Shown piece by piece: positions 5,636-10,687 of a stretch of 10,687 bases of DNA. This stretch comes from JBFLVQ01 sp040758525 (GTDB lineage: Bacteria > Acidobacteriota > Blastocatellia > Chloracidobacteriales > JADJPF01). How positions within the stretch are numbered: the first letter of the stretch is position 1; each line of letters opens with the position of its first letter. A model generated the notes under the pieces. The model did not search any database and was not told the origin of the DNA. It was given only the letters and a program-made list of their open reading frames with translations. Both the position numbers and the translations under genes were made by a program. The stretch is taken from contig JBFLVQ010000309.1 of assembly GCA_040758525.1 (NCBI GenBank), forward strand, positions 1 to 10,687. Reading direction: 5' to 3'.

Positions 5636-7083
5636 GACTAAATCTTGATGAAACCGCTTTAGCGGTAGCAACAATAAAAAAGATCTGCGCGGCCGTACAG
5701 AATGAAGGTGGCCGCGCTTTTTTAGTAGGCGGATTTGTGCGCGATCAAGTAATGGCGCGGCTCTATGATGATGCGGCAGCGCACGCTGCCGCTACTGCGG
5801 CGCGTGATTTCGATCTAGAGGCTTATGGGCTTGATGCCGCACGTTTGCAACAGGTATTGGCACGTTTTGGTCGTGTAGATACTGTTGGTGAAGCCTTCAC
5901 AGTTTACAAAATTGCTTTTGGTCAGGGAGCACAACGTATTGAATTGGATGTAAGCCTACCACGTTATGAATCCAAGACTGGTTATGGTCATCGTGGCTTT
6001 ACTGTGACTGGTGATCCACAAATGAGTATTGAAGAGGCAGCGCGGCGGCGTGATTTCACGATCAATGCGCTGCTCTGTGATCCGCTTAATGGTGAGGTGC
6101 TTGATCCATATCATGGTATAGATGATCTACAGGCGCGGCGCTTGCGCATTGTTGATGCCAGCACTTTTGTAGAAGATTCACTACGTGTACTGCGCGCTAT
6201 GCAGTTCGCGGCGCGCTTTCAATTTATTGTAGATCCTCAAACCATTGCATTATGTCGTACAATTTCCCTGCTTGATCTACCACATGAGCGTATCTGGGGT
6301 GAAATGGAGAAGCTATTATTACGCGCCCGTTACCCTTCCATTGGCCTACAGGTAGGATTAGAGATGGGTGTGATAGATCAACTCTTTCCTCAGTTAAAGG
6401 CGCTGATAGATTGTCCACAAGAGCCTGCTTGGCATCCTGAGGGAGATGTTTGGACACATACACTGCAATGTATTGATGAGGCTGTGAAATTGATCGATGA
6501 TCTTCCCAAAGCCCGTCAAGTAACAGTTATGTTGGCGGTGTTATGTCATGATTTAGGTAAGCCAGCCACTACTGAAGTGATCGATGATCGTATACGTTCG
6601 CTAAGTCATGAAGAAGCTGGTGTGGCGCCCACCGAACAGTTACTGGAGCGGCTTAATATACATACTATTGATGGTTATAGAGTACGTGAGCAAGTAGTAG
6701 TATTGGTTGCCAATCATCTTAAACCAGGCCAATTCTATTATGATCGAGACCGTGTCACGCCTGGGGCATTTCGCCGCCTAGCGCGTAAATGTGAACTGGA
6801 ACTGCTCTATCGTGTTGCTAAGGCTGATTCACTAGGTCGGCATGCATTAGGCGCTGCACCACCCAATGCCGAAGCACAGGAATGGTTCCATGCACGTGTT
6901 AATGAGCTAGGCATAGCACATGCGCCACCATCACCGCTCCTACTAGGCCGCCATCTGCTGGCGCTAGGGCTTACTCCTGGTCCAAGAGTCGGCGAGATTA
7001 CCCGTGCAGTATACGAGTTACAGTTAGATGGTAAAGTGACGAATTTAGATGAGGCGATCGCTGCCGCGCAAAAGTTGATCTAA
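5632..7083 (+). CDS. cca: CCA tRNA nucleotidyltransferase with HD domain
   Basis: Adds or repairs the 3' CCA end of tRNAs in the cytoplasm. The 483 residues show the class II nucleotidyltransferase head: LVGGFVRD at 31-38, catalytic aspartates in DFDLEAYG (D59, D61), RRDFTINAL at 139-147, and the ATP/CTP-recognition region DSLRVLRAMQFAARF at 182-196. An HD-type metal phosphohydrolase domain follows, with H276, the HD pair H306-D307 (LCHDLGKP), H326 and H362. HD-bearing CCA enzymes of other bacteria combine CCA addition with phosphohydrolase activity. A bacterial poly(A) polymerase is the alternative within the same superfamily, but the HD domain favours CCA. Between GGFVRD and DFD lie 20 residues, more than the usual 8-10, with an alanine-rich stretch at 48-57. 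The ATG overlaps the cytochrome stop as ATGA and has only a weak ribosome site, suggesting translational coupling. Confidence 0.9.
   Translation: MRLNLDETALAVATIKKICAAVQNEGGRAFLVGGFVRDQVMARLYDDAAAHAAATAARDFDLEAYGLDAARLQQVLARFGRVDTVGEAFTVYKIAFGQGAQRIELDVSLPRYESKTGYGHRGFTVTGDPQMSIEEAARRRDFTINALLCDPLNGEVLDPYHGIDDLQARRLRIVDASTFVEDSLRVLRAMQFAARFQFIVDPQTIALCRTISLLDLPHERIWGEMEKLLLRARYPSIGLQVGLEMGVIDQLFPQLKALIDCPQEPAWHPEGDVWTHTLQCIDEAVKLIDDLPKARQVTVMLAVLCHDLGKPATTEVIDDRIRSLSHEEAGVAPTEQLLERLNIHTIDGYRVREQVVVLVANHLKPGQFYYDRDRVTPGAFRRLARKCELELLYRVAKADSLGRHALGAAPPNAEAQEWFHARVNELGIAHAPPSPLLLGRHLLALGLTPGPRVGEITRAVYELQLDGKVTNLDEAIAAAQKLI
5653..5666 (+). repeat. Perfect 6-bp inverted repeat near the cca start
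   Basis: ACCGCT-TT-AGCGGT lies 21 bases inside the cca reading frame. As RNA it could form a 5-bp stem with a TTTA loop close to the start codon and so affect initiation. By itself it is short enough to be chance. It is listed because two stronger inverted repeats follow within 130 bases. Confidence 0.35.
5687..5723 (+). terminator. Intrinsic-terminator-like hairpin plus T6 inside the cca coding region
   Basis: GCGCGGCC (5687-5694) pairs perfectly with GGCCGCGC (5710-5717) around a 15-base loop and is followed at once by six T (5718-5723). An A-rich run (5673-5681) lies on the other side. This has the form of a factor-independent terminator, yet it lies 56-92 bases inside the cca reading frame and encodes conserved catalytic-head sequence ending in RAFLVGG. 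The 15-base loop is longer than usual, which weakens the call. If active it would work as an attenuator or polarity element between the cytochrome and cca. Confidence 0.35.
5773..5792 (+). repeat. Perfect 9-bp GC-rich inverted repeat encoding an Ala-rich insertion in cca
   Basis: GCGGCAGCG-CA-CGCTGCCGC is a perfect 9-bp-arm inverted repeat. It is far richer in G and C than the surrounding gene and encodes most of the alanine-rich stretch (residues 48-54) between the GGFVRD and DFD motifs, where relatives have a short loop. This could be an in-frame palindromic insertion or simply repeated alanine codons (GCN against NGC), which readily form such structures. Confidence 0.5.
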
Positions 7084-7137
7084 TCTGGAATAGCGGTTAT
7101 TGCCCAGTTCTGTATAGCTTCAACGCTATTATTCCAT

Positions 7138-7143
7138 TAAAAT
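7138..7143 (+). promoter_or_regulatory. Candidate -10 box immediately before the VWA gene
   Basis: TAAAAT ends six bases before the ATG at 7150, and no purine-rich ribosome site is present in that gap. If used, transcription would begin at or near the A of the ATG, giving a leaderless message. No convincing -35 is seen. The alternative is read-through from cca, 66 bases upstream. Confidence 0.2.
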
Positions 7144-7149
7144 AAGTTT

Positions 7150-8457
7150 ATGAAATTCACCAGATATTCGAAGTGGAGCGGAATCGATTGGTCCGAACTG
7201 GGCCTTGACGAACTACTAGATAAACTCACCGAGTTTCTACTTCAGAGCGGCTTTCAAGGTCGTGTAAGGGGTCGCAAACCAACCATTGAGCATACTCTAG
7301 CAGCGCTTAAGGAAGCGATTCGTCAAGCGCTGCTACAAGGTATGTTGTCGGATTTAGAGCTTTCTCAACTTGGTGATGAGCAAGGCAACATACGCGAAGA
7401 GGTACTTGCTGAACTACTGGATCGATTGATCGAGAGATTACTTGCAGAAGGTTATATCACTGTCGAAGATGAGGAGCAGGCTGAAGGACTACGTCAGCAA
7501 TTGGCCGAGCAAGGCCGACTAGATCCTGACTGGACACGCAACGTCAAATTCAAGCTTACCGATAAAGCCCTCGATTTTTTGGGCTATAAAGCCCTACGTA
7601 GTCTCTTAGGAAGTTTGGGACGTAGCAGTGTGGGCCGACACGATACCAATCATCTTGCTACTGGTGTAGAGGCGAGCGAGGCGCCTAAACCCTATGAATT
7701 CGGTGATACACTGAATCTAGATGTCAATTCAACACTGCTTTCTGCGATTCAACGAGAAGGTTTAGGTGTGCCGATCAATCTAGAATATCGTGATCTAATG
7801 GTACATCAATCAGAGTATTATAGTTCTTGTGCAACTGTGCTGATGCTGGATTGTAGCCATTCTATGATCCTCTATGGCGAGGATCGCTTTACTCCTGCTA
7901 AGCAAGTTGCGCTCGCGCTGGCACATCTGATTCGTACACAGTATCCAGGTGACTCAATACGTGTAGTACTCTTTCATGATTCAGCAGAAGAGATTCCCTT
8001 CTCAAAACTGGCACAGGTACAAGTTGGTCCTTACCATACTAATACGCTAGAGGGGCTGCGTCTATCACGTCGGCTGTTGTCGGCACAACAGAAGGATATG
8101 AAACAGATCATAATGATCACAGATGGTAAGCCTTCAGCAATGTTTGTTGAGGCCGCGCGTGCTGGCAGTGCCTATCGCTATTATGCCGAAGAGACTGCCG
8201 AAGGTCGATTGCTCTACAAAAATCCTATGGGCTTAGATCCTACGATTATTCAAGAGACACTTAAAGAGGTTGCCATCTGTCGTAAGTCCGGTATTCTTAT
8301 CAACACCTTTATGCTTACTGATGATCATTACCTGGTCGATTTTGTTAAGAAGGTTACAGAGATAGGGCGCGGCAAAGCCTACTTTACTACCGTAGTAAAT
8401 CTTGGTCAGTATGTTCTCTATGACTACATACGAAAGAAGACAAAAAAGATCCATTAA
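7150..8457 (+). CDS. VWA-domain protein (COG4867-like) with intact MIDAS
   Basis: A 435-residue soluble protein with no signal peptide or membrane segment. The N-terminal 110 residues begin RYSKWSGIDWSE and are charged and helical. A middle region (about 130-215) carries GRHDTNHLATG and PYEFGDTLNLDV, which I recognise from a family of uncharacterised VWA proteins (COG4867) common in Actinobacteria and Acidobacteria. The VWA domain spans about 226-415 with a complete metal-ion-dependent adhesion site: DCSHS (D234, S236, S238), a threonine in HTNT (T297 or T299) and ITDG (D325). Such proteins usually act with a MoxR/ChlI-type AAA+ ATPase in metal insertion or complex remodelling, but no ATPase gene is visible here and the function is not established. 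The gene starts 66 bases after cca without a clear ribosome site and ends 21 bases from a convergent gene. Confidence 0.85.
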   Translation: MKFTRYSKWSGIDWSELGLDELLDKLTEFLLQSGFQGRVRGRKPTIEHTLAALKEAIRQALLQGMLSDLELSQLGDEQGNIREEVLAELLDRLIERLLAEGYITVEDEEQAEGLRQQLAEQGRLDPDWTRNVKFKLTDKALDFLGYKALRSLLGSLGRSSVGRHDTNHLATGVEASEAPKPYEFGDTLNLDVNSTLLSAIQREGLGVPINLEYRDLMVHQSEYYSSCATVLMLDCSHSMILYGEDRFTPAKQVALALAHLIRTQYPGDSIRVVLFHDSAEEIPFSKLAQVQVGPYHTNTLEGLRLSRRLLSAQQKDMKQIIMITDGKPSAMFVEAARAGSAYRYYAEETAEGRLLYKNPMGLDPTIIQETLKEVAICRKSGILINTFMLTDDHYLVDFVKKVTEIGRGKAYFTTVVNLGQYVLYDYIRKKTKKIH

Positions 8458-8478
8458 GCCACCGCGCCACGATTAAGA

Positions 8479-9147
8479 TTACTCTGCTGGTATTTCTAAT
8501 GTAGAGCCTAAATGGACTGTTGTTGGTAGCACAACAACCTGACCTAATCTGATCTGTATAATACTAATGGCGATCAGATCTGTGCCGACAGTTTGTACAG
8601 CAACTCTTACTTGCTTCTTGACTTTAAGTTTCTCAAATGGAATCTCTTTAATACCTTTACTGCTAAAGTCAATTATTTCTGTCTCGTCATTGACAAGAAT
8701 CTTTTGACCAAATACAGTCAAGCTGCGTGCCGCACGATCAACTGCTTGCAAAGTACTGCTTAATGCTCCTTCATTATCGAGTTGTACGAGAATATTATCT
8801 GCTACAACAGTGGGGCTGTTCTCTGTTGTATCACCAGTAACTGAGGCAAGAATCCTCATACCATTTTTAATTTCTGCTACTGATAATATTTGTCCGGTCT
8901 GAGAGACAATCCTAGCATTAGCAAGATCCAGTTTGAGTTTTCCTTGTAGAATTTGCACGATATTTCCGTCGATAGCTGTTACAGTGCCATCAACAGTGCC
9001 TCGCAAAAGTGTCTGTTGTTGAGCTAAGGTTGTATCAGCGAAAATGGTTAGCGCTACTGCTGCCAAAATTGTTGAGAAGAAGAGAGTATAGGTAGATCTC
9101 ATCGATAAAATATTTCTCATTATGAGAATTAATCTCTGTTTGAACAT
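8479..9147 (-). CDS. Secreted DUF5666-type protein with two beta-rich repeats
   Basis: A 222-residue exported protein. The ATG at 9147 has AAGGAG (9157-9162) nine bases upstream. Later in-frame ATGs at 9120 and 9102 lack one, so the longer start is preferred, giving a signal peptide with a long N-region and probable cleavage after residue 42 (LA/QQQ). The mature part holds two similar modules, about 49-120 and 132-200. Each has an AIDG- or VDRA-type beginning, a short beta strand, a D/N-E-T or DLANA turn and a closing strand (ILASVTG; RVAVQTVG). This pattern matches DUF5666, small beta-barrel-like repeats of unknown role in envelope proteins. No enzymatic motif is seen. It is divergent from the hydrolase gene and shares its 220-base upstream region. 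Confidence 0.75.
   Translation of the reverse strand: MFKQRLILIMRNILSMRSTYTLFFSTILAAVALTIFADTTLAQQQTLLRGTVDGTVTAIDGNIVQILQGKLKLDLANARIVSQTGQILSVAEIKNGMRILASVTGDTTENSPTVVADNILVQLDNEGALSSTLQAVDRAARSLTVFGQKILVNDETEIIDFSSKGIKEIPFEKLKVKKQVRVAVQTVGTDLIAISIIQIRLGQVVVLPTTVHLGSTLEIPAE
9114..9128. repeat. Perfect 7-bp inverted repeat at the start of the DUF5666 gene
   Basis: TTCTCAT-T-ATGAGAA spans codons around the second ATG of the DUF5666 gene, about 20-34 bases inside the reading frame. It could be an operator placed within the gene or a translation-affecting hairpin, although the one-base centre makes an RNA stem poor. A chance palindrome is equally possible. Confidence 0.25.
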
Positions 9148-9156
9148 GTAATGTTT

Positions 9157-9162
9157 CTCCTT
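9157..9162 (-). promoter_or_regulatory. Ribosome binding site of the DUF5666 gene
   Basis: AAGGAG on the minus strand, nine bases ahead of the ATG at 9147. It decides between three in-frame ATG codons. Confidence 0.6.
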
Positions 9163-9180
9163 GAGAATTTAATGGCGGGC

Positions 9181-9186
9181 AGTATA
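9181..9186 (-). promoter_or_regulatory. Candidate -10 box of the DUF5666 gene
   Basis: TATACT on the minus strand lies 33 bases before the DUF5666 ATG. It would give a leader of about 27 bases holding the ribosome site. No TTGACA-like -35 is seen at 17 bp, so the call is weak. Confidence 0.3.
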
Positions 9187-9240
9187 CTAGCCTAGGCAAG
9201 AGAATGGATTCGTGAATACCACAGTATTTATCAGAGTCTT

Positions 9241-9274
9241 TTACCGCTCTTCATTTTTATTAACCGCTCATCAT
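9241..9274 (+). promoter_or_regulatory. Putative LytTR (YehT/BtsR- or AlgR-like) operator: two direct repeats
   Basis: TTACCGCTCTTCAT (9241-9254) and TAACCGCTCATCAT (9261-9274) agree at 12 of 14 positions with a 20-bp period. The cores ACCGCTCT (9243-9250) and ACCGCTCA (9263-9270) lie 12 bp apart. From memory, the E. coli LytTR regulator YehT (BtsR) binds two direct ACC(G/A)CT(C/T)A repeats with a 13-bp spacer, and the AlgR box is ACCGTTCGTC. Both match closely here. The downstream hydrolase operon encodes a LytS/YehU-type kinase, the class that pairs with LytTR regulators. Binding is inferred; the regulator gene is outside the window. Confidence 0.55.
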
Positions 9275-9279
9275 ATAAT
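9274..9279 (+). promoter_or_regulatory. Candidate -10 box for the hydrolase-kinase operon
   Basis: An exact TATAAT starts at the last base of the second direct repeat, with no recognisable -35, as expected for an activator-dependent promoter. Alternatives downstream are TATAAG at 9305-9310 and 9316-9321, TATAAA at 9324-9329 and TAAAAT at 9335-9340. The TATAAG boxes would leave about one further turn of the helix for polymerase, so the true -10 is not settled. Confidence 0.35.
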
Positions 9280-9353
9280 AGCTCACGATTAACAATAAAA
9301 CGTTTATAAGTGGCATATAAGCGTATAAAGGCGCTAAAATTCAGCCAATAATT

Positions 9354-9362
9354 AAGAGGTGA
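9354..9362 (+). promoter_or_regulatory. Ribosome binding site of the alpha/beta hydrolase
   Basis: AGAGGTGAT is a close match to the anti-Shine-Dalgarno complement and is well spaced for the ATG at 9368. It overlaps GTG codons at 9359 and 9365, which are therefore poor start candidates. Confidence 0.6.
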
Positions 9363-9367
9363 TAGTG

Positions 9368-10306
9368 ATGTTATTAATGATCTTTTTCTCAAATACAAAA
9401 GCTCGTCGATTAGTTTATCTTCTCGCTCTACTTATTATATTCACGAGCAGCAGGGTTAGTGCATTTGCCAATAACTTGGACTCACAAGGGCAAGCAAAAG
9501 TTTTTAATGTTGAAATTATTGGCAAAGGCAAGCCCATAATTCTTATTCCAGGGCTCGCTTCTGCGGGTGAAGTTTGGCGCCCTACGGCAGAACATTATCG
9601 TGATGGTTATCAATGTCATATTCTTACTTTAGCTGGCTTTGCCGGTCAACCGTCGGTTGCGACAACCTCTTTTGTAGAGACTGTCTATCGAGCAATAGCA
9701 ACTTATATTCGCACTGAGAAGCTTGATAGACCGATTATCGTTGGTCATAGTTTGGGAGGTTTGATTGCGCTTAAGCTGGCAGCGCAAGAGCCGGATCTGA
9801 TGGGACAATTGGTAATAGTTGATAGTCTACCATTTTTTCCTGCTGTCATTAGACCTGATGCTACGGTGGAAACCATGAAAGCTCAAGCCGAGCAGATGCG
9901 CACAATTATTACTAATCAGACACCGGAACAGTGGAAAGCCTTTCAGCAGAATAGCCCTGTTTTGAAGTCAATGATTACTGATCCAAAGAATGTTGCACTA
10001 GCAGCAAAGTGGGGTGAAGAATCGGAGCCAAAAACAGTTGCTCAAGCTATGTATGAACTTTATACCACAGATATTCGTGACGAATTGAGTAAGATCAAAT
10101 CACCAACATTAGTAATAGGTACCTGGATAGCATATAAGCCCTATGGTACACGAGAGAGTACGGAGAAGATTTTTGTTGATCAATATGCCAAGCTAGCCGG
10201 GTGTAAAATTCTTATGACCGATACAGCACGCCACTTTGTTATGCTTGATGATCCTAACTGGCTCTTTCAACAGATCGATACTTTCTTAAAATATCGGACC
10301 AAATAA
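9368..10306 (+). CDS. Secreted alpha/beta hydrolase
   Basis: A 312-residue exported hydrolase. The ATG at 9368 is chosen for its ribosome site at 9354-9362. An N-terminal basic and hydrophobic stretch ends in SRVSAFA, with signal cleavage likely after residue 32 or 34. The fold shows the oxyanion region LIPGLASAGEVW, then TLAGFAGQP, the nucleophile elbow GHSLGG with S128, the strand LVIVDSLPFFP, and the catalytic histidine in ARHFVMLDDP (H289). At the usual acid position after LVIGT the sequence is WIAYKPYG, with no aspartate, so the triad acid must lie elsewhere, perhaps the aspartate of IVDSLP. The LTLAGFAG, IVDSLPFFPA and GTWIAYKPYGTRE features recall a family of periplasmic hydrolases of unknown substrate in Bacteroidetes and Acidobacteria. 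It probably forms an operon with the kinase gene, which starts two bases after its stop. Confidence 0.88.
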   Translation: MLLMIFFSNTKARRLVYLLALLIIFTSSRVSAFANNLDSQGQAKVFNVEIIGKGKPIILIPGLASAGEVWRPTAEHYRDGYQCHILTLAGFAGQPSVATTSFVETVYRAIATYIRTEKLDRPIIVGHSLGGLIALKLAAQEPDLMGQLVIVDSLPFFPAVIRPDATVETMKAQAEQMRTIITNQTPEQWKAFQQNSPVLKSMITDPKNVALAAKWGEESEPKTVAQAMYELYTTDIRDELSKIKSPTLVIGTWIAYKPYGTRESTEKIFVDQYAKLAGCKILMTDTARHFVMLDDPNWLFQQIDTFLKYRTK

Positions 10307-10308
10307 CA

Positions 10309-10687
10309 ATGAGTGAGCGTGCTTACTGGATGTGTCAGATTACAGGCTGGACGATCTACCTAATCGCCAGCCTGGGATTTGGCCTATCTTTTCAACCATT
10401 TGGATGGAAGTTAATTCTACATATCACACTCTGCTGCATTATTGGATTTATCTTATCGCATGCTTTTCGTGTAATGATTCGACGATATCAATGGACACAT
10501 TTACCATTACCTCAGTTGGTCTGGCGGGTAGTGCTAGCAAATATTATTATTGCTTTTATCTGGTTGATATTTGCCAGTATTTCGATGTTTATCGTCTTAC
10601 ATATCTCAACCATTAATCAGTTTAGTCTTAGTATCGCCATCGTGATCTGGTTCAACTGGAGTGCAACAATATTTATCTGGTCACTAA
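10309..10687 (+). CDS. LytS/YehU-type sensor histidine kinase, N-terminal membrane part, cut by window edge
   Basis: The frame opens at ATG 10309, two bases after the hydrolase stop, and stays open for 126 codons to the right edge. The start MSERAYWMCQITGWTIYLIA matches the YWxCQxxGWxxY beginning typical of membrane histidine kinases of the LytS/YehU (His_kinase) family. Four hydrophobic segments are visible at about 13-30, 35-52, 73-97 and 104-126, which would place the N-terminal part in the inner membrane. The catalytic domain would lie beyond the window, so kinase activity is inferred from the N-terminus only. No strong ribosome site is present, which suggests translation coupled to the hydrolase. 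The partner would be a LytTR response regulator, expected just downstream. Confidence 0.7.
   Translation, partial: MSERAYWMCQITGWTIYLIASLGFGLSFQPFGWKLILHITLCCIIGFILSHAFRVMIRRYQWTHLPLPQLVWRVVLANIIIAFIWLIFASISMFIVLHISTINQFSLSIAIVIWFNWSATIFIWSL

Noticed and set aside
7089..7130. AATAGCG/CGCTATT inverted repeat between cca and the VWA gene as a terminator
   Set aside because: The stem is 7 bp and mostly A-T, the loop is 28 bases and no T-tract follows. It is not a credible intrinsic terminator.
7562..7595. Direct repeat ATAAAGCCCT with an intervening GGGCT that could pair with either copy
   Set aside because: It lies in the coding region of the VWA gene and follows from repeated Lys-Ala-Leu codons; the stems are only 5 bp.
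8458..8478. A bidirectional terminator between the convergent VWA and DUF5666 genes
   Set aside because: The 21-base gap contains no inverted repeat with a T-tract on either strand.
9311..9327. Sigma-54 promoter suggested by TGGCAT
   Set aside because: The required GC-type -12 element (TTGC) at the proper spacing is missing.
9647..9667. CAACC-GTC-GGTTG-CGA-CAACC alternating hairpin in the hydrolase gene
   Set aside because: The stems are 5 bp within coding sequence, with no T-tract and no positional meaning; probably chance.
10332..10616. Plus-strand open frame starting at 10332
   Set aside because: It is an out-of-frame shadow of the membrane kinase gene that begins at 10309 and stays open to the edge.

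Overview
This window looks like a chromosomal segment of an Acidobacteriota-like bacterium, moderately AT-rich by eye (not counted). That assignment is inference. It rests on the Oar-like TonB receptor with its long PSQEA...EF.VLN-type plug signature, the homodimeric (archaeal/eukaryotic-type) glycyl-tRNA synthetase, a VWA protein of what I recognise as the COG4867 family, and a DUF5666 protein. No phage, IS, CRISPR, tRNA or rRNA was seen, and no gene-free stretch exceeds 300 bases. Most of the window is compact, ordinary gene content.

Layout. (1) 1-2584, minus: a TonB-dependent outer-membrane receptor whose C-terminus runs off the left edge. (2) 2781-3371, minus: a MocA/MobA-like nucleotidyltransferase. 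(3) 3429-7083, plus: a tight run of glyS (GlyRS), a lipoprotein cytochrome c, and a CCA-adding enzyme with an HD domain. The cytochrome and cca genes share an ATGA overlap. (4) 7150-8457, plus: a VWA-domain protein with an intact MIDAS motif. (5) 8479-9147, minus: a secreted DUF5666 protein, convergent with the VWA gene. (6) 9368-10306 plus 10309 to the right edge: a secreted alpha/beta hydrolase and, two bases later, the membrane-spanning N-terminus of a LytS/YehU-type sensor histidine kinase.

The most interesting signals are not genes. Upstream of the hydrolase-kinase pair, two direct repeats (ACCGCTCT and ACCGCTCA, 20 bp period) closely resemble the motif I know for the LytTR regulator YehT/BtsR, the partner of the YehU/BtsS kinase, and are similar to the AlgR box. 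This suggests a self-contained LytS/LytTR circuit with its operator visible in the window. Inside the first 160 bases of cca are three perfect inverted repeats. One is an 8-bp all-GC stem followed by six T, which is the form of an intrinsic terminator inside a coding region. Another encodes an alanine-rich insertion in the catalytic head of the enzyme. The 57-bp divergent gap before glyS carries an 8-bp palindromic -10 element that reads TATAAT on both strands.
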